The notes beneath the pieces are model-generated. The model saw only the letters and a program-made list of their open reading frames with translations. It did not search any database and was not told the DNA's origin. From Jiangella aurantiaca (GTDB lineage: Bacteria > Actinomycetota > Actinomycetes > Jiangellales > Jiangellaceae), in the NCBI RefSeq assembly GCF_004349105.1, contig NZ_SMLB01000003.1, positions 124,001 to 188,000 of the forward strand: 64,000 bases of DNA, given 5' to 3'. The position numbers and the translations under genes were made by a program. The first letter of the stretch is position 1, and every line of letters begins with the position of its first letter. This document shows positions 9,244-16,400 of this stretch, piece after piece.

Positions 9244-10472
9244 GGCCCCACCTCCCAGGCAGTGGTGAACAGGTCGGGCGGCCCGAAGTTGCCCGACTTC
9301 AGCAGCAGTGCCAGCGGCCGCGGCCCGGTGCTGACGGTCCACGGGACGCCCGGTGCGACCTGCGCGCCGATGCGCACCTGCCGGATCCCGAGCGCCTGGG
9401 TCACCGCACCGGACGTCTCGCCGCCGGCGACGACGAACCGCCGCACGCCCTCCTCGGCCACGGCCCGAGCGACGTCACCGAGCGCCTTCTCGACCAGCGC
9501 CGCGGCGCGGTCGCGGCCGTGCCGTTGCTGGACGGCGCGCAGCTCCGCGGGCGGCCGCGAGGTGGTGACGAGCACCGGCCCGGCCGGGATCGCGGCCAGC
9601 GTGGCATCGACGGCGGCGGCGACCGCTTGGACGCTGTCGGCCGCGAGGTCGTCGACGGCGATCCGCACCGTCGGTCCGGGGAACGCGTCGATCTGCTCCC
9701 GGGTCCGCCGCGAGCAGCTGCCGGCCAGCACGACCCGTCCGCCGCCGCGCGGGAGCGCGGGCAGGGCCGCCGGTGTGGCCAAGCCGCTGCCGGCCCAGTG
9801 CCGGGCCAGCGCGGCGGCCAGCCCGGACGCGCCGCCGAGCAGGTCGTCGCCGTCGGCGAGGGCGGCGGCGTGGCGGTCGAGGTCGGCGTCGGTGAGGGCG
9901 TCGAGCAGCACGTGCTCGGCCGTCTCGCCGGCCGGTACTCCGGCGGCCGGCCAGCGCACCAGCCCGACGGAGCGCGGCGTCTGCGCCGCGAGCAACCGGA
10001 CCAGGTCGGCGTCGGTCATCGGCGTCAGCGGATGGTCGCGCAGCGGCGACTCCGACAGCAGCCGGCCGTCGACGAAGAGGTGGCCCTGGTAGACGGTCCG
10101 GCCGACGGCCGGCGTGGCGGGCGTGCCGATCGACCGGCCGCCCACCAGCCCGGCGAGCGCATCGGCGACCGGCCCGATGTTGCCCGCCGGCGTGGAGTCG
10201 AACGTCGAGCAGTACTTCTGGTAGAGCCGCCGAGCGCCGTGGCCGAGCAGCCACCGTGCGGCCGCCACCGACTCCGCGACGGCGTCCGCGACCGGCGCGG
10301 TCCGGGACCGCAGCGCGACGACGACGCAGGCGGCACCGTCCGCGGGCACGTCGGCCGGTGACGGCGGGCCGAGCAGCACGCTCGCCGGCAGGCCGGCCGC
10401 GGTCACGACCCCGGCCAGGTCGCAGGCGCCGGTGACGTCGTCGGCCACCACGCCGAGCCGGAGCGCCGTCAT
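9240..10472 (-). CDS. Four-carbon acid sugar kinase (DUF1537 family)
   Basis: 410-residue kinase of the OtnK/DtnK group. LGVVADDVTGACDLAG at the N-terminus is the sugar-acid-binding signature. YQKYCSTFDSTPAGNIGPV is the second hallmark. The C-terminal nucleotide-binding half contains VVAGGETSGAV and FGPPDLF. Known members phosphorylate erythronate, threonate or their 3-oxo forms. Start ATG 10472 overlaps the DeoR stop (ATGA); the stop overlaps the aldolase start (GTGA). DeoR-kinase-aldolase is therefore one coupled operon. No matching dehydrogenase is in this operon; the FAD oxidoreductase at 22157 is too remote to assign. Confidence 0.9.
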   Translation of the reverse strand: MTALRLGVVADDVTGACDLAGVVTAAGLPASVLLGPPSPADVPADGAACVVVALRSRTAPVADAVAESVAAARWLLGHGARRLYQKYCSTFDSTPAGNIGPVADALAGLVGGRSIGTPATPAVGRTVYQGHLFVDGRLLSESPLRDHPLTPMTDADLVRLLAAQTPRSVGLVRWPAAGVPAGETAEHVLLDALTDADLDRHAAALADGDDLLGGASGLAAALARHWAGSGLATPAALPALPRGGGRVVLAGSCSRRTREQIDAFPGPTVRIAVDDLAADSVQAVAAAVDATLAAIPAGPVLVTTSRPPAELRAVQQRHGRDRAAALVEKALGDVARAVAEEGVRRFVVAGGETSGAVTQALGIRQVRIGAQVAPGVPWTVSTGPRPLALLLKSGNFGPPDLFTTAWEVGP

Positions 10473-11254
10473 GCGGCCGCCCGCGACACTCGCAGGCCGG
10501 CCGCCTCGAGCGCCCGCACGGCCGCGGCATCCGCGGACGAGTCGGTGACCAGCGTCGACACAGTACTGATCGGGGCGAACCGGATGGGCGCGCGGGCCGC
10601 CAGCTTGGACCCGTCGGCGGCGACCACGACCGACCGGGCCGCCGCGGCCAGCGCCCGCTTGGTCTCGGCGTCGTAGGGGTCGGCGCAGAAGACGCCGTCC
10701 GGGCCGACCGCGGTCGCCGACAGCACGGCGAGGTCGACCGCGATGTCCTCCAGCGCACCGCGCACCGCCGGTCCGCCGAACGACCGCGTCGCCGGGTTGA
10801 AGACCCCGCCCAGCCCGATCAGCCGCAGGTCCGGCCGCGCCGCGCACACCGACACCACCGGCACCGAGTGGGTGACGACGGTGAGCCCGGCGGGCAGCAG
10901 CTCGGCCAGCCGGGCAACAGTGGTCCCGGAGTCCAGCGCGACGGTCGCGCCCGCCGGCAGCAGGTCCGCCACCGCCCGGGCCACCGCGGCCTTCTGCGCC
11001 GCGAATTGGTCGGTGCGCAACTCGAACGGGATGCCGTCGCCGCCGGGCAGCCGCGCGCCGCCGGTGACCCGCACCGCGAGCCCGTCCAGCGCCAGTTGGC
11101 GCAGGTCGCGCCGGATGGTCATCTCGGAGACGTCCAGCTCGGCCGCCGCCTGGGCCGCGGACAGGTAGCCGGCCGACCGGAGCTGTCGCAGCAGCTCGTC
11201 GCGCCGGCGCGGCGCGTCGGTGTAGCGCACGGCCCCAGCCAATCCCGGCGCCAT
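10469..11254 (-). CDS. DeoR/GlpR-family transcriptional regulator
   Basis: 261-residue repressor. The N-terminal HTH reads RRDELLRQLRSAGYLSA...LDVSEMTIRRDLRQL, the DeoR signature. The sugar-phosphate-sensing domain includes VALDSGTTVARLAELL, LIGLGGVFNP and VVVAADGSKL. ATG 11254 is preferred over the TTG four codons upstream. It opens the kinase-aldolase operon and is divergent from the YihT-like aldolase. An inverted repeat at 11264-11283 sits between them. The effector is probably a phosphorylated intermediate of the pathway these genes encode. Confidence 0.92.
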   Translation of the reverse strand: MAPGLAGAVRYTDAPRRRDELLRQLRSAGYLSAAQAAAELDVSEMTIRRDLRQLALDGLAVRVTGGARLPGGDGIPFELRTDQFAAQKAAVARAVADLLPAGATVALDSGTTVARLAELLPAGLTVVTHSVPVVSVCAARPDLRLIGLGGVFNPATRSFGGPAVRGALEDIAVDLAVLSATAVGPDGVFCADPYDAETKRALAAAARSVVVAADGSKLAARAPIRFAPISTVSTLVTDSSADAAAVRALEAAGLRVSRAAA

Positions 11255-11263
11255 CGAGAATGT

Positions 11264-11283
11264 CAAGAATCGGACACTTCTTG
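11264..11283. promoter_or_regulatory. Candidate DeoR operator
   Basis: CAAGAA and TTCTTG flank an 8-nt centre in the 62-bp gap between the divergent deoR-type and YihT-like aldolase starts. Position favours an operator for both promoters; the arms are short, so support is moderate. Confidence 0.5.
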
Positions 11284-11316
11284 CGCGATGTGTGCGGCTT
11301 CGAACAGACTCAAGGC

Positions 11317-12204
11317 ATGAGTGAACCCACTCTCGACGCGCTGGCCCGGCCCGGCGGCGGCCTCGCGATGGTCGCGATGGACCAGCGCGAGAGCCTGCGC
11401 ACGATGTTCGACGACGCGGGCGCGGGCCGGCCGCCGGACGACGTGCTGACGGCGTTCAAGCTTGCGGTCGCCCGGGCTCTCGGCCCGCTGGCGTCGGGCT
11501 TCCTGATCGACCGCAGGTACGCTTTCGACCGGCTCCGGCGCGAGCGGCTGCTGCCGGACACCTGCGGGCTGATCCTCGCCGTCGACGCGCTGACGCAGGA
11601 GGACGGCGGGCCGGTCGAGGAGACCGCGCTCGACCCGGACTTCCTCGCCGCGGGCAGCGACCTGGACGGCGTCGCCGCCGTGAAGCTGCTGGTCATCTGG
11701 CGCCGCGACGAGCTGCGCGAGCGGCGCGTCGAGCTGGCCCGCGAGTTCGTCGACCGCGCCCGGGAGCGCGGCGTGCTGTCCGTGCTCGAGCCGGTCGTCC
11801 GGGCCACACCGGCCGAGCTGGAGCGCGGCAGCTGGGGCCTGAACGCGGCGATCGCCGAGGCCGCCCGCGAGCTGTCCGTACTCGGCCCGAGCCTGTACAA
11901 GGCGCAGGTGCCGAGCGCCGGCGAGGGTGACCCGGCGCAGCTGCTGGACGCCTGCCGGGCGCTCGACGACGCCGTCACCGGCCCGTGGGTCGTCCTCTCG
12001 CAGGGCGTGCGGCAGGACCGGTTCCCCGCCGCAGTCGAGGCCGCCTGCCGGTCCGGCGCATCCGGGTTCCTGGCCGGCCGGGCGCTCTGGAGCGACGTGG
12101 TCGGCGGCCCGCTGACGGAGCTTGCGGCGCGGTCGGCGCCCCGGCTGCGGCGCCTGACCGAGATCGTCGACGAGCACGCGACGCCATGGTGGGAAAAGAA
12201 ATGA
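11317..12204 (+). CDS. Class I aldolase of the YihT/LacD family
   Basis: 295-residue TIM-barrel aldolase aligning end to end with E. coli YihT (6-deoxy-6-sulfofructose-1-phosphate aldolase) and more loosely with LacD. Shared landmarks are GGLAMVAMDQRESLRTMF, VAAVKLLVIWRRDE, VLSVLEPVVR, LYKAQVP with the Schiff-base Lys at 195, and SGFLAGRALWSDVVG. The reaction would be retro-aldol cleavage of a ketose phosphate to DHAP plus an aldehyde. Whether the substrate is a sulfo-sugar is open: no isomerase, kinase or reductase of the sulfo-EMP route is in the window. Divergent from the DeoR regulator and coupled (ATGA) to the next gene. Confidence 0.88.
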   Translation: MSEPTLDALARPGGGLAMVAMDQRESLRTMFDDAGAGRPPDDVLTAFKLAVARALGPLASGFLIDRRYAFDRLRRERLLPDTCGLILAVDALTQEDGGPVEETALDPDFLAAGSDLDGVAAVKLLVIWRRDELRERRVELAREFVDRARERGVLSVLEPVVRATPAELERGSWGLNAAIAEAARELSVLGPSLYKAQVPSAGEGDPAQLLDACRALDDAVTGPWVVLSQGVRQDRFPAAVEAACRSGASGFLAGRALWSDVVGGPLTELAARSAPRLRRLTEIVDEHATPWWEKK

Positions 12205-12863
12205 CCCGGCTCGGACTCGTCCACACCGTCCCCGCGCTGGCGGCGACGTTCCACGACCTCGTGACGGCGGCGGCGCCGGCGGACGTCGAGCCGATCCACG
12301 TCGTCGACCCGTGGCTGCTGCGCACGGCGATGACCGCTGGCGTCACGCCGGAGGTCGTCGACCGGCTCGCGGCGCACGTCGCCCATCTGCGCGGCCGGGG
12401 GGTGGCCGGTGTGCTGGTGACCTGCTCGACGCTGGGCGAGGCGACCGAGCAGGTGCTGGACCGGCTCGGCGCGGACACCCCGGTGGTCCGGGTCGACCAG
12501 GGCATGGCCGACCGCGCCGTCGAGCTGGCCGGCGACGGCGGCCGGATCGCCGTGCTCGCCACCGTCGCCTCCACGGTCGGGCCGACCGAGCGGCTCCTGC
12601 ACCGCAGCGCCGAGCGGGCCGGGATCGCCGTCACCGTCGAGTCGGAGCTGCTCGGCCGGGTCCGCGAGTCCGGCGCTGCCGACCCGCACGACGAGATGGT
12701 CGCCACCGCGATCGCCCGCTGGGACGGGGGCGCCGACGTGGTCGTCCTGGCCCAGGCGTCGATGGCCGCCGCGGCGAGCCGAGCGGACGTCACGACCACT
12801 CCCGTGCTCAGCTCACCCGAGCTGGCGGCGCGCCGCCTCGTCGACCTCACAACTTTGGCCTGA
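12201..12863 (+). CDS. Asp/Glu/hydantoin racemase-like protein lacking the second catalytic Cys
   Basis: 220-residue protein of the aspartate/glutamate racemase superfamily. The first half carries GVLVTCSTLGEA with Cys75 at the usual first catalytic position. The second half should show a Cys in the GAD-VVLxxC strand, but here the sequence is GADVVVLAQASMAAA, with Ala/Ser instead. Loss of one Cys argues against classic two-base racemisation; one-Cys relatives include decarboxylases and isomerases. ATG 12201 overlaps the aldolase stop by 4 bp, so it likely serves the same pathway. Confidence 0.75.
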   Translation: MTRLGLVHTVPALAATFHDLVTAAAPADVEPIHVVDPWLLRTAMTAGVTPEVVDRLAAHVAHLRGRGVAGVLVTCSTLGEATEQVLDRLGADTPVVRVDQGMADRAVELAGDGGRIAVLATVASTVGPTERLLHRSAERAGIAVTVESELLGRVRESGAADPHDEMVATAIARWDGGADVVVLAQASMAAAASRADVTTTPVLSSPELAARRLVDLTTLA

Positions 12864-12906
12864 CCAGCGGTGGAACAGGCGTTTCCGTTTCGTTAAGCAG
12901 GAGCCG

Positions 12907-12941
12907 TTGACGACCACTGCGAGTGTGGGTACGTTCTCACA
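12907..12941 (+). promoter_or_regulatory. Promoter and LacI-type operator of the first glycan operon
   Basis: TTGACG (12907-12912), a 17-nt spacer and TACGTT (12930-12935) make a good sigma-70-type promoter. The -10 lies inside the imperfect palindrome TGTGGGTACGTTCTCACA (12924-12941). Its 14-bp core (12926-12939) matches the operators at 25618, 31424 and 31589. The leader to the ATG at 13124 would be about 180 nt. Confidence 0.7.
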
Positions 12942-13123
12942 TGGCAACGATGCCACACCGGGTGACCCACCCGGCTCCTGGCGCGGAGCCGACTGTCCGT
13001 CCTTCTCCGGGGGTATGGACGGTTCGTACTCGTTGTGGACAGACGCGGCGCTCCCTCCTGGACGTCGCTGCTGACGTTCAGGCGTCGTTCGTCGGCGCCT
13101 CCCTCTGAAGTGGAGGACGGTCC

Positions 13124-14527
13124 ATGAAGACAGCAGCCGTCAGATGGAGCGCTCTTGCGCTGGCGGCCGGCCTGGTGCTCGCCGGATGTGCCGAGGGCAC
13201 CAGCGACTCGTCCGACGACGAGACCGGTGGCGGCACGACGTTCGACCCCGAGGCGGAACTGAGCGGTGAGCTCAACGTCATGGGGTTCGGCGCCACCGAC
13301 GAGATCGCGCAGACGCGGCTCGACCTGGCCACCGAGGCCGTCGCGCCGGCAGAGATCAGCCTCATCGAGGGCGACCTCGACATCCAGCAGTTCCTGTCGG
13401 CCGTCGCCACGGGCGAGCCGCCGGAGCTGGTCTACGCCAACCGCGACCAGATCGGCACGTTCGCCTCGCGCGGCGCGATCATCCCTCTCGACGAGTGCAT
13501 CGACGGCGAGGGCATCGACACCTCGCTGTACCTGGAGCCGGCGCTGAACCAGGTGACCTTCGACGGCAGCGTCTACGGCATCCCGGAATTCAACTCCGTC
13601 CAGATCACCCAGGCCAACGCCGACCTGCTCGCGGCCGCCGGGCTGACGCTCGACGACGTCAACGGCTCGGACTGGGACGCCGTCAGCGCCGCCAACGAGG
13701 CGATGTACGTCGGCAGCGGCGGCTCGCTGTCCGTCATCGGCTACGACAGCAAGCTGCCGGAGTTCCTGCCGCTGTGGGCGAAGGCCAACGGCGCCGACCT
13801 GCTGTCCGAGGACGGCCGGACGGCGCAGTTGGACGACCCGGCGGTGCTCGAGGCGCTGGAGTGGGCGGTCAGCATCTACGACGCTCAGGGCGGCTTCGGC
13901 GTGGTGAAGGCCTACCGCGACTCCGCCGACTTCTTCGGCGAGGGCAACCAGTTCGCCACCAACGTGCTGGGCGCGATGCCGATGGAGCAGTGGTACGTCA
14001 ACGTGCTCAACGACGTCTCGCCGGACGCGCCGATGGCCTTTGACACCGTCCGCAGCCTCGAGGGCGAGCCACTGGCGTACGCGTCGGGCTCGGCGTGGGC
14101 CATTCCGGCCGACAGCGCCAACCCGCAGGCCGCCTGCCGGTTCATCAAGACCATGACCGAGACGGATAGCTGGATCGCCGCCGCCCAGGCGCGCGTCGAC
14201 CTGCGCGAGGCCGAGGGCAAGCCGTTCACCGGCCTGCTGACCGGCAACGCGGAGGCCGACCAGGCCATCCAGGACCAGTTCGTCCAGCCCAGCGGTGACG
14301 AGAAGTGGGACGCCGCGGTGGCGGCCACCTACGAGGCCAACGAGAACACGTTCACCCTGCCGGCCAACCCGGCCGACGCGGAGTTCAAGACCGCCTGGCA
14401 GGACGCCGTCAACCGGGTCCTCAACGGGCAGCAGGAGCCCGCCGAAGCCCTGGCCCAGGCGCAGGAGGAGGCCCAGGCGGCGCTCGACGAGGCGTGGGCG
14501 ACCTGGGACGAGCGGGAAGAGGGCTGA
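13124..14527 (+). CDS. ABC importer sugar-binding lipoprotein (system 1)
   Basis: 467-residue extracellular solute-binding protein (family 1, sugar type). A signal peptide ends in the lipobox LVLAGC, then a Ser/Asp/Thr-rich linker. LVYANRDQIGTF and ASRGAIIPLDECI are typical of the first lobe; EGNQFATNVLGAMPMEQWYV and SGSAWAIPADS of the second. GGAGG precedes ATG 13124. It leads a seven-gene plus-strand operon ending at 23689 in which nearly every junction overlaps. It is paralogous to the binding protein at 31669. The ligand is probably an oligosaccharide containing mannose or GlcNAc, inferred from the glycosidases behind it. Confidence 0.93.
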   Translation: MKTAAVRWSALALAAGLVLAGCAEGTSDSSDDETGGGTTFDPEAELSGELNVMGFGATDEIAQTRLDLATEAVAPAEISLIEGDLDIQQFLSAVATGEPPELVYANRDQIGTFASRGAIIPLDECIDGEGIDTSLYLEPALNQVTFDGSVYGIPEFNSVQITQANADLLAAAGLTLDDVNGSDWDAVSAANEAMYVGSGGSLSVIGYDSKLPEFLPLWAKANGADLLSEDGRTAQLDDPAVLEALEWAVSIYDAQGGFGVVKAYRDSADFFGEGNQFATNVLGAMPMEQWYVNVLNDVSPDAPMAFDTVRSLEGEPLAYASGSAWAIPADSANPQAACRFIKTMTETDSWIAAAQARVDLREAEGKPFTGLLTGNAEADQAIQDQFVQPSGDEKWDAAVAATYEANENTFTLPANPADAEFKTAWQDAVNRVLNGQQEPAEALAQAQEEAQAALDEAWATWDEREEG

Positions 14528-14532
14528 CGGCC

Positions 14533-15495
14533 TTGTCCCGCACGCAGGTCAACGCGCCCGGGACGCTCGGTGACGACCGAGCGGCCCGGGCGCGCCGCAT
14601 CGGCCGCCGGCGGGAGACGCGCGCGGCCCTGCTGTTCATCAGCCCGTGGATCATCGGGTTCTTCGTCTTCACGGCGTGGCCGATCATCTACAGCGCGTAC
14701 CTGTCGCTGACCGACTACGACGTGATCAACGATCCGAACTACGTCGGGTTCGAGAACTACGAGGAGCTGTTCCGGGATCCCGACGTCGGTTTGGCGCTGT
14801 GGAACACGTTCTTCTTCACCGTCATCCAGGTGCCGATCTACGTCATCGTGTCGCTGGCGCTGGCGCTGCTGCTCGACAAGGCGGGGCGGGCGTCCGGGTT
14901 CTTCCGGACCGCCTTCTTCCTGCCGAAGATGACGCCGCCGGTGGCCGTCGGCATCCTGCTCCTGCTGCTGTTCAACGGGCAGAGCGGCCTGATCAACGAG
15001 GCGCTGGGCTGGTTCGGCATCGACGGGCCGGCGTGGACGACGGATCCCGACTGGGTGAAGCCGGGCCTGATCCTCATGAGCCTGTGGTCGGTCGGCGCGT
15101 CGGTGATCATCCTGCTGGCCGCGCTGCGCAACGTCCCCCAGGAGCTCTACGACTCCGCGCGGGTCGACGGTGCGAACTGGTGGCAGCAGACCAGGAAGAT
15201 CACCGTCCCGATGATCAGCGGGGCGCTGTTCTTCATCTTCATCGTCAACACCATCGCCGGCTTCCAGACGTTCACCGAGGCCTACACGGCGTACTTCGGA
15301 TCGGGCAATACGACGTACAGCAACGACGCGGCGCTGTTCTACGTGATCTACCTGTTCCGCCAGGCATTCGAGTTCCTCAACATGGGCTACGCCTCGGCGC
15401 TGGCCTGGCTGCTGTTCGTGATCATCATGATCTTCACCGCGATCCAGATCAAGGTCAGCCGGCGGTTCGTCTACTACGAGGGTGAGCAGCGATGA
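14533..15495 (+). CDS. ABC sugar transporter permease, MalF/UgpA type (system 1)
   Basis: 320-residue inner-membrane subunit with six predicted helices. The first is ALLFISPWIIGFFVFTAWPI; the EAA loop is LYDSARVDGANWWQQ followed by KITVPMISG, which contacts the ATPase. The start is TTG 14533, 5 bp after the binding-protein stop, with GGGAAGAGGG at proper spacing. It pairs with the next permease. No ATPase gene is in the operon, so a shared MsiK-like ATPase elsewhere in the genome is expected. Confidence 0.92.
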   Translation: MSRTQVNAPGTLGDDRAARARRIGRRRETRAALLFISPWIIGFFVFTAWPIIYSAYLSLTDYDVINDPNYVGFENYEELFRDPDVGLALWNTFFFTVIQVPIYVIVSLALALLLDKAGRASGFFRTAFFLPKMTPPVAVGILLLLLFNGQSGLINEALGWFGIDGPAWTTDPDWVKPGLILMSLWSVGASVIILLAALRNVPQELYDSARVDGANWWQQTRKITVPMISGALFFIFIVNTIAGFQTFTEAYTAYFGSGNTTYSNDAALFYVIYLFRQAFEFLNMGYASALAWLLFVIIMIFTAIQIKVSRRFVYYEGEQR

Positions 15496-16400
15496 CGACA
15501 CAGACGCGGCTCGACTCCGAGGCCGCGGCGCCGGAACCGGCGGCCGCGCGGAAGGCGGCGCGACGCCGTCGCAAGATCACGCCGGTCAAGGCGCTGATCT
15601 GGGCGGCGCTGATCCTGTCCACGCTGATCTTCATCTATCCGTTCATCTGGCTGATCAGCGCGTCGTTCAAGCCCCGCGGCGAGGTCTTCGACAACAAGCT
15701 GATCCCCGAGACGTTCACGTTCGACAACTACCTGAACGTCTGGCAGGAAGCGCCGATGGCGCTGTGGCTGTGGAACACCGTCCTGGTCACGGTTCTCGCG
15801 GCGGTGACCGTGACGGTCAGCAGCGCGATGGTGGCCTGGGGCTTCGCGTACTTCCGGTTCCGAGGCCGCAACCTGCTGTTCGGCGTGGTGCTGGCGACGA
15901 TGATGCTGCCCGGCGCGGTGACGATGATCCCGCAGTTCCTCATCTGGAACAGCCTGGGGATGGTCGACACCCTCACCCCCCTGTGGGCGCAGAACCTGTT
16001 CGGCAGCGCGTTCTACATCTTCCTGCTCAGGCAGTTCTTCCTCGGGCTGCCACGGGATCTGTTCGACGCGGCGAAGATCGACGGCGCGAACAACTGGACG
16101 ATCTTCATGCGCATCGCCATGCCGCTGTGCAAACCGGCACTGATCATCACGCTGCTGTTCGAGTTCCAGGCGATCTGGACCGACCTCATGCGGCCGCTGA
16201 TCTACCTGCGCGACAGCGACAACTTCACCGTCCCGCGCGGCCTGAAGGCGCTGCTGGACCAGTACGGGTTCGGCGGCGAGTGGCACTGGGAGATCGTGGT
16301 CACCGCGAGCGTCATCACGACGGTCCCGATGATCATCCTGTTCTTCCTCGGTCAGCGGCACTTCGTCCAGGGGATCGCGACGACCGGCAGCAAGGGGTGA
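15492..16400 (+). CDS. ABC sugar transporter permease, MalG/UgpE type (system 1)
   Basis: 302-residue permease. A basic N-terminus is followed by helix 1 (LIWAALILSTLIFIYPFIWL), the SASFKP motif and the EAA loop PRDLFDAAKIDGANNW...MPLCKPAL. ATG 15492 overlaps the previous stop by 4 bp, and its own stop overlaps the GTG of the GH2 gene. It is closely similar to the permease at 34003, supporting duplication of the whole transporter. Confidence 0.92.
   Translation: MTTQTRLDSEAAAPEPAAARKAARRRRKITPVKALIWAALILSTLIFIYPFIWLISASFKPRGEVFDNKLIPETFTFDNYLNVWQEAPMALWLWNTVLVTVLAAVTVTVSSAMVAWGFAYFRFRGRNLLFGVVLATMMLPGAVTMIPQFLIWNSLGMVDTLTPLWAQNLFGSAFYIFLLRQFFLGLPRDLFDAAKIDGANNWTIFMRIAMPLCKPALIITLLFEFQAIWTDLMRPLIYLRDSDNFTVPRGLKALLDQYGFGGEWHWEIVVTASVITTVPMIILFFLGQRHFVQGIATTGSKG

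Noticed and set aside
8629-12863. Calling the aldolase/kinase cluster a sulfoquinovose pathway
   Set aside because: Only the aldolase resembles that pathway; isomerase, SF kinase, SLA reductase and sulfoquinovosidase are not identifiable.
12923-13108. 61-codon open frame before the first binding protein
   Set aside because: It begins inside the promoter/operator and has no ribosome site or recognisable pattern; I treat the stretch as leader.
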